Source: Terriglobales bacterium (GTDB lineage: Bacteria > Acidobacteriota > Terriglobia > Terriglobales > Acidobacteriaceae). Taken from it: DNA of 52,027 nucleotides. Under the pieces are notes generated by a model. It worked only from the letters and a program-made list of their open reading frames with translations. It was not told where the DNA came from and did not search any database. The stretch is from NCBI GenBank assembly GCA_015654835.1, contig JAATGG010000105.1, positions 1-52,027 of the forward strand. The letters are read 5' to 3'. Positions 16,828-24,627 of this stretch are shown in pieces (the stretch's first letter is position 1; every line of letters begins with the position of its first letter). The translations under genes and the position numbers were made by a program.

Positions 16828-17644
16828 AATTTCCTCAAAAGACGGGTGCGAAGCAGAAAAAATCTTCGCCGGGCCCCGATTCATTCTTTGACTGAAGCCC
16901 ACCTAGAATAACAGCCGCATGGGTACGATGCCGAACCGTTGCGCTCAGGCCGCCGAGCGCTCTATCGGCGTGGACCGGTCAGAAGAAAGCTCCTCAAGGC
17001 TGCTGCCCTTGGTTTCGGGCAGCATGAGCGCGGTGAAGGCAAGGCCGGCAATGCTGGAATTATTAGAATTCCGCAGACGTTTTTCGTGGAAGTGCAAAAC
17101 ATATCGCGCCAATGAAGGTAACTCAGGGGCGGGCAACCCTTGAGCTATGGTGGTTGCCTATCCGATTGTTCCTTCGGCCGGGGATATTGCATGAGTCGCT
17201 CAAAGCGAGCCAACTCGCGTCACAAGATCTCGTAACTTAAATAAATTAATTCGGGGAAGATGGGGTTGGTCATTCTCCTATTTTCTCTCGCCGCACTTAT
17301 CTTTTCCTCCCCGTTAAGCGCCTCTAACTTCTTCAGCCGTCAGGCTGCGCAGAACTCTCATAACAGGCAGTTTCCGCTTTCCATGGTAAGTGGGGAATGT
17401 CGGTCATAACTCGTCCAATGTGGCCTGTGTGCGAGGTTCTCAGGCAACCTTTTCATGCTCCGTTATCAGGGGGCGGCTCCCTGCGCCGAAGTGCTTAGAA
17501 CAACTCCAACAAAGAGCGAAGCATCCATGTCCATGGCGAAACTGTGAACCGGCAGCCGCGCACGATTGCCGGCGAAAACCGTACCGCGCATTCGACATGC
17601 GCGCACCGCAAGCGTAAGTGGACCGATTGAAGGAGTGGCAAGAC
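16828..17644. other. 817-base gap without an intact gene
   Basis: The gap holds the decayed MFS transporter 3' end (16945-17071) and the ompA leader. The stretch 17100-17460 is visibly more A/T-rich than the surroundings and has no open frame with protein-like content. No tRNA-like cloverleaf was seen. The efp and ompA promoters should lie at its two ends, but I could not pick convincing -35/-10 pairs. Confidence 0.6.
16945..17071 (-). pseudogene. Remnant of an MFS sugar-porter gene (C-terminal end only)
   Basis: Reading the minus strand to the stop at 16945 gives a hydrophobic stretch, then AFTALMLPETKGSSLEEL and a hydrophilic tail. The PETKG.SLEEL motif is the hallmark end of transmembrane segment 12 in MFS sugar porters (xylose/glucose/inositol transporter type). 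Only the end of the last helix and the cytoplasmic tail remain. Upstream sequence in this frame soon loses resemblance and no start is evident. This looks like the leftover of a deleted transporter gene. It is too short to be functional. Confidence 0.6.
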
Positions 17645-19288
17645 ATGAACAAGACGAATGGCACATGCAGCGTTCTGGCTTTATTGCTGGCCGCCTCAGG
17701 ATGGGCTGGGGCGCAGGAAGCGAATCCGACGGCCGCGCAGTCCCCGGCAAGCTCGCCGGTCACTCAAGCGCAGCCCTCCGAGCCTCAGCAGGAAATGCGC
17801 GACGGTGTTCCCCTGTATAGGATTCAGGTTGTGGGCCGCGACATTCCCGCCATCAACTATTTCCACCGCAGCGGTTCCACCAAGATTGGCTTTCAGGGCA
17901 CAAGCCTGTTGCCGCAGGCAAAGGGCGAAGCCAAGGTGACGGCGCAGGGAGGCCGCACGTCGATCGATCTGGATATTCAGGGAATGACGCCGGCGAACGG
18001 TTTCGGCACCGAGTATCTGACTTACGTCTTGTGGGCCGTCACTCCCGAAGGCCGTCCGGTCAACCTGGGCGAAGTGCTGCCTACGGGCGGCAAAGACAAG
18101 ACCCAGATGACCGTCACCACCAATCTGCAGGCATTTGGTTTGATCGTGACCGCGGAGCCCTACTATGCGGTGACCCTGCCCAGCGATCTGGTGGTCATGC
18201 AGAACTATGTTCTCGAAGATAAGACGCAGGGCGTGATCGAGCCGCTGAATGCGCACTACTCCCTGCTGCCCCGCGGGGCGTATGCAGAGACGGCAGGGCG
18301 TCACACGGTGCTGCATCCGATCACGCGCGACGAGCGTTCTCCCCTTGAGCTTTATGAAGCCATGAATGCGGTACAGATTGCCGATGCTGCCGGCGCCGAC
18401 AAGTACGCGGCCGACACCATGGCGAGCGCGAAGACCGCACTCAAGAATGCGCAGGACCTCGACGCTTCTCACAAGGGCGACCGTAAGCAGACCATCACGT
18501 ACGCGCGGGAAGCGGTGCAGGCTGCCGAAGACGCACGCATCATCACGATCCGCAAAATCAAGGCCGAGGATGAAGCAGCCGACAAACAGGCGCGCGCGAC
18601 TGCCGAGCAGTCCGCACAGCAGTCGCAAGCCGTAGCCCAGCAACAGGCGGAACAGCGTGCGCAGGCTGAAGCCGCCGCGGCCCAGGCGCGTGCAGCGCAA
18701 CAGGCCGCCGAACAGAGCGCCCAGCAAGCCAGCCAGCAGGCGGAGCAGATGCGCGAGAAGCTTCGCGACCAGCTCAACCAGGTATTGCAAACCAAGGAGA
18801 CAGCGCGCGGCCTGATTGTGAATATGTCGGACGTGTTGTTTGACTTCAACAAGTACACGCTGAAGCCGGAGGCCCGTGAAAAGCTCGCCAAGGTCTCTGG
18901 AATCCTGCTTGCTTATCCTAACCTGAAGCTGCAGGTGGAAGGATATACCGATAACATCGGCTCCGATGAGTACAACCAGAAGTTATCGGAACAGCGTGCC
19001 GATGGCGTGCGTCAGTATCTGGTGTCGCAGAGCGTGCCGGACGGCAATGTTACGGCGCAGGGTTATGGCAAGACTCATCCCATCGCGGACAACTCGGCGG
19101 CTTCGGGGCGCGCACAGAACCGCCGCGTGGAGTTAGTGGTATCCGGGGACGCAATCGGCATTCATGAGAGCGTGCCGGGAGCGGAGTCGCAAGTGCAACC
19201 GGAACCTAGCGCCCAGCCTGCTCCAGCGGCTTCTTCGCAAGCAGCGGCCCCGGCGAACCCGTCGGGCGTATCGAACCCCCCGCAGTAA
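17645..19288 (+). CDS. OmpA-family peptidoglycan-binding outer envelope protein
   Basis: A 547-residue exported protein. The signal peptide ends near residue 24 (ASGWAGAQ). Residues 55-230 form a beta-rich domain of unknown role (KIGFQGTSLLPQAKGEAKV). Residues 245-385 are helical, including an extreme Ala/Gln-rich coiled coil (AVAQQQAEQRAQAEAAAAQA). The OmpA/MotB domain follows (LFDFNKYTLKP, VEGYTDNIGSDEYN, GRAQNRRVELVV), expected to bind peptidoglycan. The tail is Pro/Ala/Ser-rich. The coiled coil probably spans the periplasm. The ATG at 17645 has AAGGAG nine bases upstream. The gene ends at a strong terminator, so it is probably a single-gene unit. Confidence 0.92.
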   Translation: MNKTNGTCSVLALLLAASGWAGAQEANPTAAQSPASSPVTQAQPSEPQQEMRDGVPLYRIQVVGRDIPAINYFHRSGSTKIGFQGTSLLPQAKGEAKVTAQGGRTSIDLDIQGMTPANGFGTEYLTYVLWAVTPEGRPVNLGEVLPTGGKDKTQMTVTTNLQAFGLIVTAEPYYAVTLPSDLVVMQNYVLEDKTQGVIEPLNAHYSLLPRGAYAETAGRHTVLHPITRDERSPLELYEAMNAVQIADAAGADKYAADTMASAKTALKNAQDLDASHKGDRKQTITYAREAVQAAEDARIITIRKIKAEDEAADKQARATAEQSAQQSQAVAQQQAEQRAQAEAAAAQARAAQQAAEQSAQQASQQAEQMREKLRDQLNQVLQTKETARGLIVNMSDVLFDFNKYTLKPEAREKLAKVSGILLAYPNLKLQVEGYTDNIGSDEYNQKLSEQRADGVRQYLVSQSVPDGNVTAQGYGKTHPIADNSAASGRAQNRRVELVVSGDAIGIHESVPGAESQVQPEPSAQPAPAASSQAAAPANPSGVSNPPQ

Positions 19289-19312
19289 GACCGCGGAGGA
19301 AGATGCAAGTGG

Positions 19313-19351
19313 AAGCCGGGGCTCGAAGTGAGATCGAGCCCCGGCTTTTTT
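19313..19351 (+). terminator. Strong intrinsic terminator after the OmpA-family gene
   Basis: A perfect 14-bp GC-rich stem (AAGCCGGGGCTCGA and its complement) with a seven-base loop is followed by six T. It stands between the convergent OmpA and Gfo/Idh/MocA genes. Confidence 0.95.
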
Positions 19352-19381
19352 ACGCGGCAAGAGTTTCCAAGGAAGACAGGG

Positions 19382-20389
19382 TTATTCGCCGGGGAACCGC
19401 ACTCCCAAGGCAGTTCGCGCCGATTCAAGCAGGCGCGCCATGGAGAGCGACAGCTTATGCGTAATTTCAGGGCTTTCGCGTAATCCGCCGCGAATCAGCC
19501 CGCAAAAGTGGTCGGTTTCGTAGTTGAATCCACCGGCGATGAAAGGCTCATCGAGTTCCACCTGCCTGCCGTTGGCGTAGTAGACGGTGGCCCGAGCCGG
19601 GTTCCACCAATTGGCGTGGAGGAGCACATAGCCTTGGGGCGCAGACAGCACGGCGTCACCGCGACTCAGCAGGTCGATGCCGGTGTGCAGTTGGGCCATG
19701 CCGCGCTCGTGTTCGCTTTGGAAAAGCGCCAGCGTATCGACGCCTGTTTTGCCGACGCGGCCCATGGTTTGCATGCGCTTTAATTCGCCCAGCCAGTCGA
19801 GGGCGAGAAACGCCTCATAGGGGCCGATTCCCATGATGCCGCCGCCTGCCAGTTCCGGAAAATGCAGCGGATAGTCGGGGCCGATGGTCGAGTCGGCGTG
19901 GCCGGCCCGCACGTAACCGACGGGTCCGATCGGATCGGCTGCCAAGTGGGCGCGCAGCCGCCGGTACAGCGGGAAGAAGGGGGGCTTCATCGCCTCCATG
20001 AAGAGCCGGCCGTGGCGATGCGCAACGGCCAGCACCCCCGCCAACTCTCGCTCATTCAGAGCCGCCGGTTTTTCACACAAGACGTGCTTGCCTGCCGCCA
20101 GGGCGGCACGGCAGATTTCGGCGTGCGTATCCGGATGGGTTCCGACATAGACGGCATCGATGTCGCTTGCAAGGAGTCCGTCGAATGAAGCGAGGACCTG
20201 CGGCACGGCAAAGCGTTCCGCATAGGCCTGGGCATGGGCCGGGGTGCGGCCCCATACCGCCGTGAGGGCCGCCGCTTCAACGGCTTCAAGACCCTGGGCG
20301 AAGCGTGCCGATGCGCGGCCCGGACCTGCGACGCCCCAGCGTATTCCCCGCAAGTTACCTGATTGCGTTTGGTTATCGGATACTTCCAT
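19382..20389 (-). CDS. Gfo/Idh/MocA family oxidoreductase
   Basis: A 335-residue NAD(P)-dependent dehydrogenase with an N-terminal Rossmann domain (IRWGVAGPGRASARFAQGL). The family motif CEKPAALNERE is near residue 110, followed by the C-terminal alpha/beta domain with GGIMGIGPYEAFLAL. The family acts on sugars, inositols and trans-dihydrodiols; the substrate here is unknown. It begins 17 bases after the dapD stop on the same strand and is very likely co-transcribed with it. A role in lysine or cell-wall precursor metabolism is possible but not shown. The ATG at 20389 is chosen; the frame is open further upstream inside dapD, but that stretch is not protein-like. Confidence 0.88.
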   Translation of the reverse strand: MEVSDNQTQSGNLRGIRWGVAGPGRASARFAQGLEAVEAAALTAVWGRTPAHAQAYAERFAVPQVLASFDGLLASDIDAVYVGTHPDTHAEICRAALAAGKHVLCEKPAALNERELAGVLAVAHRHGRLFMEAMKPPFFPLYRRLRAHLAADPIGPVGYVRAGHADSTIGPDYPLHFPELAGGGIMGIGPYEAFLALDWLGELKRMQTMGRVGKTGVDTLALFQSEHERGMAQLHTGIDLLSRGDAVLSAPQGYVLLHANWWNPARATVYYANGRQVELDEPFIAGGFNYETDHFCGLIRGGLRESPEITHKLSLSMARLLESARTALGVRFPGE

Positions 20390-20406
20390 CGATTCGATAC
20401 TTTCGT

Positions 20407-21282
20407 CTACCGTAGCAAGTCTTCGAGGGTGGTGCTCAGGTCGGTCTTTTCGTCCCGATATTTCACGATAACCGGGGCATAGAGGCTCAGGCCCCACTCC
20501 GCGCCTTTGCCCTTGGTCACGGCGCGCGAGCCGGGAACCACGACTGCGTTTTCAGGGACGATCAAGGGCCGTTCCGCGGTGGCTCGCAGGATGGAGCCGT
20601 TGACAAGGTCGAAGACCGGCGTGCCGCGGGTGAGGATGGTTCCCGCCGCGAGCACGGCTCCCCGGCGCACGATGGTTCCCTCATACACGCCGGAGTTGCC
20701 GCCGATCAGCACATCGTCCTCAATAATGACGGGGCTGGCGTTGACCGGTTCGAGTACCCCGCCGATCTGGGCCGCGGCGCTGAGGTGAACCCGCTTGCCG
20801 ATCTGTGCGCAGGAGCCGACCAGGGCGTGCGAATCGACCATTGTGCCTTCGTCCACATAGGCGCCGGCGTTGATATACATGGGCGGCATGCACACTACGC
20901 CGCGGGCCACATAGGCTCCGGCACGGACCGAGGAGCCGCCCGGAACTACGCGCACGCCGTCGCCGACGCCAAAGTGGCGCACGGGGTAAGTCTGTTTATC
21001 GACGAAAGACAGACCCGCTCCGGGCAGCTCCGCCAGAGCGCCCAGGCGAAAGCCCAGCAAAATGCCCTGCTTGACCCAGGCATTTACGCGCCAGCCGGTA
21101 GAGGAGGCGGGGACAGCCGCTGCCGTGGCGGGAGAAGCATCGGGAGAGGCGGCGCGCACCTCTCCACGCTCAATGGCCGAGCGCAGTTGGATAAATGCGT
21201 CCATTGCCGCCGCATCGCCAACGGCGGCCGGACCGGCAGCAAAATAATGTTCAATCGCTTCTTGAAGTTGAGTGATAGTCAT
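20407..21282 (-). CDS. dapD: 2,3,4,5-tetrahydropyridine-2,6-dicarboxylate N-succinyltransferase
   Basis: This enzyme transfers succinyl from succinyl-CoA to tetrahydrodipicolinate in the diaminopimelate/lysine pathway, which feeds peptidoglycan. The protein has 291 residues. The N-terminal helical part begins [13 protein letters not shown]. The left-handed beta-helix hexapeptide repeats run from about residue 115 to 245 ([39 protein letters not shown]). The C-terminal end is [19 protein letters not shown]. The ATG at 21282 fits the family N-terminus exactly. It lies inside the 3' arm of a 16-bp perfect inverted repeat, which should hide the start in the mRNA. The oxidoreductase gene follows after 17 bases. 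Confidence 0.95.
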   Translation of the reverse strand: MTITQLQEAIEHYFAAGPAAVGDAAAMDAFIQLRSAIERGEVRAASPDASPATAAAVPASSTGWRVNAWVKQGILLGFRLGALAELPGAGLSFVDKQTYPVRHFGVGDGVRVVPGGSSVRAGAYVARGVVCMPPMYINAGAYVDEGTMVDSHALVGSCAQIGKRVHLSAAAQIGGVLEPVNASPVIIEDDVLIGGNSGVYEGTIVRRGAVLAAGTILTRGTPVFDLVNGSILRATAERPLIVPENAVVVPGSRAVTKGKGAEWGLSLYAPVIVKYRDEKTDLSTTLEDLLR

Positions 21283-21320
21283 TGCATCCCGAGTTTATCA
21301 ACCTGGGATGCAATGACTAT
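21275..21320 (-). promoter_or_regulatory. Perfect 16-bp inverted repeat covering the dapD start codon
   Basis: In the dapD transcript the 5' arm ATAGTCATTGCATCCC (from 21320) pairs exactly with the 3' arm (21290 to 21275), leaving a 14-base loop. The start codon (21282-21280) is inside the 3' arm, and the only purine-rich stretch just before it (GGGA) is also paired. Such a stem should block initiation unless opened. It could be a translational control element or a by-product of an inverted duplication. Confidence 0.7.
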
Positions 21321-21412
21321 ATGGTAGGCCGGGAGGGGGGAGGGCTAAAGCGAAAAATTACAGCGCGCAAGCATGGTTGCCTGTCAGGACAGACGAAGGA
21401 TGGGGTTGAACG

Positions 21413-21766
21413 TCAGGCCGCCGGGCTCGCAGCATGTTTAACTTTTAGATCAGCATGCATTGCCACGGGGTGCGCCACGGGTTGCAGACGGAACGAGTTT
21501 TTGCCGGCAGGAATCATTGCCAGAGGAACGGGAGTCCGTCCGGGCTTGGCGTGGAGATGCTTGGATTCAAGCCAGGCACAGAGCCTGGGGTCGTGAATTT
21601 CCGGCTGGTCCCGCCAAAAGTCGGGATCCAGACCACACTGGATCTGTAGATGATCCAACTGCAGTTCGATGACGGACGTGTCTTTGGGGAAATAACGCTT
21701 CACGTTGTTGGCTCCAACGTGCAACCCGGTGACACTACGTCCCTTGCGCTGTGTTTTGACTACCAT
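21413..21766 (-). CDS. Hypothetical basic protein, 117 aa
   Basis: I do not recognise this protein. It is small and soluble, without signal peptide or membrane helix. The N-terminus is basic ([20 protein letters not shown]). A mixed alpha/beta middle part follows ([20 protein letters not shown]), then [20 protein letters not shown] and a conserved-looking end [16 protein letters not shown]. The codon pattern and composition are those of a real gene, and nothing overlaps it. The ATG at 21766 is preferred because it opens directly into the basic segment; an upstream in-frame start at 21784 would add six residues. It may be transcribed from the gap upstream, ahead of dapD. Confidence 0.6.
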   Translation of the reverse strand: MVVKTQRKGRSVTGLHVGANNVKRYFPKDTSVIELQLDHLQIQCGLDPDFWRDQPEIHDPRLCAWLESKHLHAKPGRTPVPLAMIPAGKNSFRLQPVAHPVAMHADLKVKHAASPAA

Positions 21767-22079
21767 AGGTGACCTGCTCTTCAACGTCGGATAGGGTTAG
21801 TCTAGGGAGCCGGGAGGCGGGAAACCGCTGCTTGCGCGGGAATACGTGAAAGGTATTCCTCGTTTGAAACGCGCCAGCAGGAAGTCCAGATTTGAAATGA
21901 TAGTGCGCCCCTTCTACTGCCCTGTCAAGAACCTTTTCCGGTTTGAGTCGACTTATGACGTACTAACCTTACCTTGGTTAGAGATGCGATCTGCCGGAAT
22001 GAGGTTGTAAGTCGGCATGGGTTGCCCCGAAACAGACAGCCAGGCTCTTATTTGCGGCGGAATGAAAGCAGATGCTTGC
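21767..22079. other. 313-base gap without a gene
   Basis: This lies between the 117-aa protein start and the 3' end of the epimerase gene, both on the minus strand. The 117-aa gene's promoter should lie here. I found no long hairpin, terminator or RNA gene. A short A/T-rich stretch near 21890-21990 is the likeliest promoter zone. Confidence 0.5.
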
Positions 22080-23249
22080 TTATATATTGGCCCTGTCAGG
22101 CAAGGGCGCAGGTCGCTTGATCAACAGGTCTGTGAGCGAGACGCCGGCGAGAACCTTGGTAATCGTTTCCGCGGCTGTTCCTTCTCCGTAAGGGTTCGTC
22201 ATGCCACGCAGCGACTGTCTGAAAACCGGATCGAGGCCGCGGCGGATTGACGCGAGAATGGCTTTTGTTTCGGCCTGCACATCGAGAATATTGCGCGCCC
22301 GTTCGCGGCCCTGCTGGCGCATTCCGACATTTACCACGGGCAGGCCCAACGATGCGGCCTCCATAATGCCGCTGGAGGAGTTGCCCACCAGCACGTCGAC
22401 CTGGCCAAGCAGGCTCCAGTAGGTCACAACATCCAGATTCACAAAGAGGCAGGTGTGGGGACGGCTCTTCGCCAGCGCTTTTGTTCGTTCGATCAGCGCA
22501 TAGCTGCCTGCGTCGGAGTTTGGATAGACGAAGACAAGCTGGCCGGGCGCCTGGGCCAGAGCGGCGAAGAGAGCGTCGGCCTCGGCGGTTGTGTCTTTGA
22601 GGATGGTGACCGGGTGATAGGCCGCCAGGAGAGTGGGCGAGGTCAGCGTCAGTCCGAGCCGCGCTTCGAGGGCCGCGCGGTCCAGCAGGGCCGACCGGCG
22701 CAGATGGTCCAGAGAGGGAGCGCCCGCACGATGGACGCGCCATGGCTCCTCCCCCATCGCAATCACCCGCTGCCGGGCGGTCTCGGTCGAGGTGAAGTGG
22801 ATATGCGCCAGCTTGGTCAGCGCGTTGCGTACCGAGTCGTCGATGGCGCCCTGGCTGATTTCTCCGCCCTCAATATGGGCGATGGGGATGCGCAGAGCAA
22901 GCGCGACAGAGGCGGGGGCGAGCATTTCGTAGCGGTCGGCAATCAGCAGCAGCAGGTCGGGCCGCCAGGCCGTCAGCGCATCGGCCAGGCCCAGAATCGC
23001 CAGTCCAATGGTCTTGGCCATCCCGGTATCGGTATCGGAACTGAGCAGGCATTCGATGCGGGCCTGGATCGGGAAGCCGTCGCGCTCGATCTGCCGGAGA
23101 GTAGAGCCGAACTCGGGCGAGAGGTGCGCGCCCAGGGCGAATACCCCCAGTTCGACTTCGGGGTGGGCGGCCAACTCCCGCAACGGCCAATAAAGATGGC
23201 TGTAATCGGCGCGCGAGGTCGTCACGACGCCGATGCACCGCTTCGTCAT
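22080..23249 (-). CDS. neuC: UDP-N-acetylglucosamine 2-epimerase, hydrolysing (NeuC/LegG type)
   Basis: This enzyme hydrolyses a UDP-HexNAc while inverting C2, giving ManNAc (or a 2,4-diamino analogue) for nonulosonate (sialic, legionaminic-type) synthesis. The protein has 389 residues with a GT-B-like fold. The N-terminal motif TTSRADYSHLYWPL is the NeuC variant, rather than the GTRPE of non-hydrolysing WecB. The C-terminal GNSSSGIMEAASLGLPVVN and the following arginine-rich loop (RQQGRERA) match NeuC. Its ATG at 23249 overlaps the stop of the dehydratase gene (ATGA), so the two are translationally coupled. No nonulosonate synthase (NeuB) or CMP transferase is in the window, so the end product is open. 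Confidence 0.9.
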   Translation of the reverse strand: MTKRCIGVVTTSRADYSHLYWPLRELAAHPEVELGVFALGAHLSPEFGSTLRQIERDGFPIQARIECLLSSDTDTGMAKTIGLAILGLADALTAWRPDLLLLIADRYEMLAPASVALALRIPIAHIEGGEISQGAIDDSVRNALTKLAHIHFTSTETARQRVIAMGEEPWRVHRAGAPSLDHLRRSALLDRAALEARLGLTLTSPTLLAAYHPVTILKDTTAEADALFAALAQAPGQLVFVYPNSDAGSYALIERTKALAKSRPHTCLFVNLDVVTYWSLLGQVDVLVGNSSSGIMEAASLGLPVVNVGMRQQGRERARNILDVQAETKAILASIRRGLDPVFRQSLRGMTNPYGEGTAAETITKVLAGVSLTDLLIKRPAPLPDRANI

Positions 23250-24349
23250 AGGTGAACTCGAGGGCCGTATTGCCGCGATAACGCCATCACCGTGTGGCTT
23301 GGCTTGTAGCTGGGCACCAGCCTGCCCAGGCTCGCCAGCGCACTGGCCAGATCGCGGGTATCGACGGCGCCGCGCAAGACGCGGAGTTCGTCCTCCAACT
23401 GATCCTCGGGCAGGGTCGGGGTCTGCACGGAAACCATCTCGCCCACATGCACCGGGCGAAGCTTTTCGCCCTCCGGCCACATTCGTTCAAAGTCTTTGTC
23501 GCCGGGCCGCGTTCCCGTGAATTCAATGGGGATCTCGCTTTCGGGGGCAAGCTCGTTGACCATGAAATTGGCCAGGTCCACAATGCTGTGCGAGGCCGGC
23601 AGAACCGGTGCGAGCAGAGCCGAGGGGACGGTCCGGGCGGCTGCAATCAGCAGCATGTTTACGGCCTCGTCCACGGTAATGAAGTAGCGCCGGGCGTTGG
23701 GGTCGGTGACGGTGATCGGACCTCCGCGAGCGATTTGGCGGGCAAATACCTCGGCCACGCAGCCGCGCGTCCCGAGCACGTTGCCCAGCCGCAGCACCGT
23801 GCCGCCGGCCACCTGCACAATTTGTTCGGCCACGCGCTTGGTGGCTCCCATGATCGAGGCAGGTTCCACCGCCTTGTCGGTCGAGAGCAGCACCAGACGC
23901 GCGCCGTGGGCGACGGCGGAGGTGGCCAGCGTCAGGGTTCCGAAGATGTTGTTGGCGATAGCCGCCAGGGGATGCTCTTCGAGCATGGGTACGTGCTTAA
24001 AGGCTGCTGTGTGCAGCACGATGCGCGGAGCGTGCGCGGCAAAAACCTCTTCCAGCAGCCGCTGGTCGGTGACGCTGCCTAAAATTGGCGCCATGGGACC
24101 TGCCGGTCCCGCATCGCGCCAGTCGCATTGCAGGTTATAGAGGTGACTTTCCGAAGCCTCAAGCAGCAGCAGCATGGGCGGCCCCAGCGTGGCCAGCCGC
24201 AACGCCAGCGCGGAACCGATGGAGCCGCCCGCTCCGGTGATCAAAATCGGGAATTCATAGAGCGCGTCGAGCACTTCAAGCGGAGGCGACATCAGACGCG
24301 GACGGGCTAAAAAGCGGCGCCAATCGATTTTTTCGAATGAGGGAGTCAC
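23246..24349 (-). CDS. NDP-sugar 4,6-dehydratase / epimerase of the CapD-FlaA1 type
   Basis: A 367-residue extended SDR enzyme related to the polysaccharide biosynthesis protein CapD. The Rossmann loop is ITGAGGSIGSAL. The domain continues with LHTAAFKHVPMLEEHP, STDKAVEPASIMGATKR (which replaces the usual YxxxK Tyr by Met and keeps Lys) and FITVDEAVNMLL. It lacks the N-terminal membrane region of full-length CapD. Expected reaction: C4/C6 dehydration, possibly with C5 epimerisation, of UDP-GlcNAc, the first step toward amino sugars or nonulosonates. The start is taken as GTG at 24349, because upstream sequence is not protein-like. There is no Shine-Dalgarno, but a TATACT hexamer lies six bases upstream. 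Confidence 0.88.
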   Translation of the reverse strand: MTPSFEKIDWRRFLARPRLMSPPLEVLDALYEFPILITGAGGSIGSALALRLATLGPPMLLLLEASESHLYNLQCDWRDAGPAGPMAPILGSVTDQRLLEEVFAAHAPRIVLHTAAFKHVPMLEEHPLAAIANNIFGTLTLATSAVAHGARLVLLSTDKAVEPASIMGATKRVAEQIVQVAGGTVLRLGNVLGTRGCVAEVFARQIARGGPITVTDPNARRYFITVDEAVNMLLIAAARTVPSALLAPVLPASHSIVDLANFMVNELAPESEIPIEFTGTRPGDKDFERMWPEGEKLRPVHVGEMVSVQTPTLPEDQLEDELRVLRGAVDTRDLASALASLGRLVPSYKPSHTVMALSRQYGPRVHL

Positions 24350-24355
24350 GCTTAG

Positions 24356-24361
24356 AGTATA
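24356..24361 (-). promoter_or_regulatory. Candidate -10 hexamer (TATACT) 6 bases before the dehydratase GTG
   Basis: TATACT on the minus strand matches the -10 consensus at five of six positions. Only six bases separate it from the GTG at 24349, so the transcript would start at or next to the codon. No ribosome-binding site is seen. The spacing equals that at the first uppP gene. Confidence 0.35.
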
Positions 24362-24543
24362 GATCCCCGTTGAATTCGCCGTGTTGGGCTGCCGTGCGGG
24401 GCAAAGTAGAGCCAGTGCCAGATCGGGAGCCGTACCACGATGTGGACTCTCCGTAGCACTGCATTTGGGTGACAGGGAACCTGACTGCCCGGGTAGCCGC
24501 TCGCATACACTGGCGCATAGACTGAATGGTTCCGAAGCCCCGT

Positions 24544-24573
24544 TTGAAAATCTGCGGTGGGTGCGCTTATCAG
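24544..24573 (+). promoter_or_regulatory. Weak candidate promoter of the 24.6-39.2 kb operon
   Basis: TTGAAA at 24544 (five of six -35 positions), an 18-base spacer and TATCAG at 24568 (four of six -10 positions) lie about 55 bases before the chosen start of the first operon gene. The divergent dehydratase gene starts at 24349, so the whole operon must be driven from the 278-base gap. Confidence 0.3.
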
Positions 24574-24627
24574 GGGACCGGCCGTGCTGGCTAGCTGTTG
24601 GGGGCAGGCGGGCGAGAAAGCAGCTTT

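Noticed and set aside
16828..17644. tRNA or small RNA gene in the long gap after efp
   Set aside because: No cloverleaf-like pairing or conserved T-loop sequence was found, and no terminator-like hairpin with T-run lies inside.
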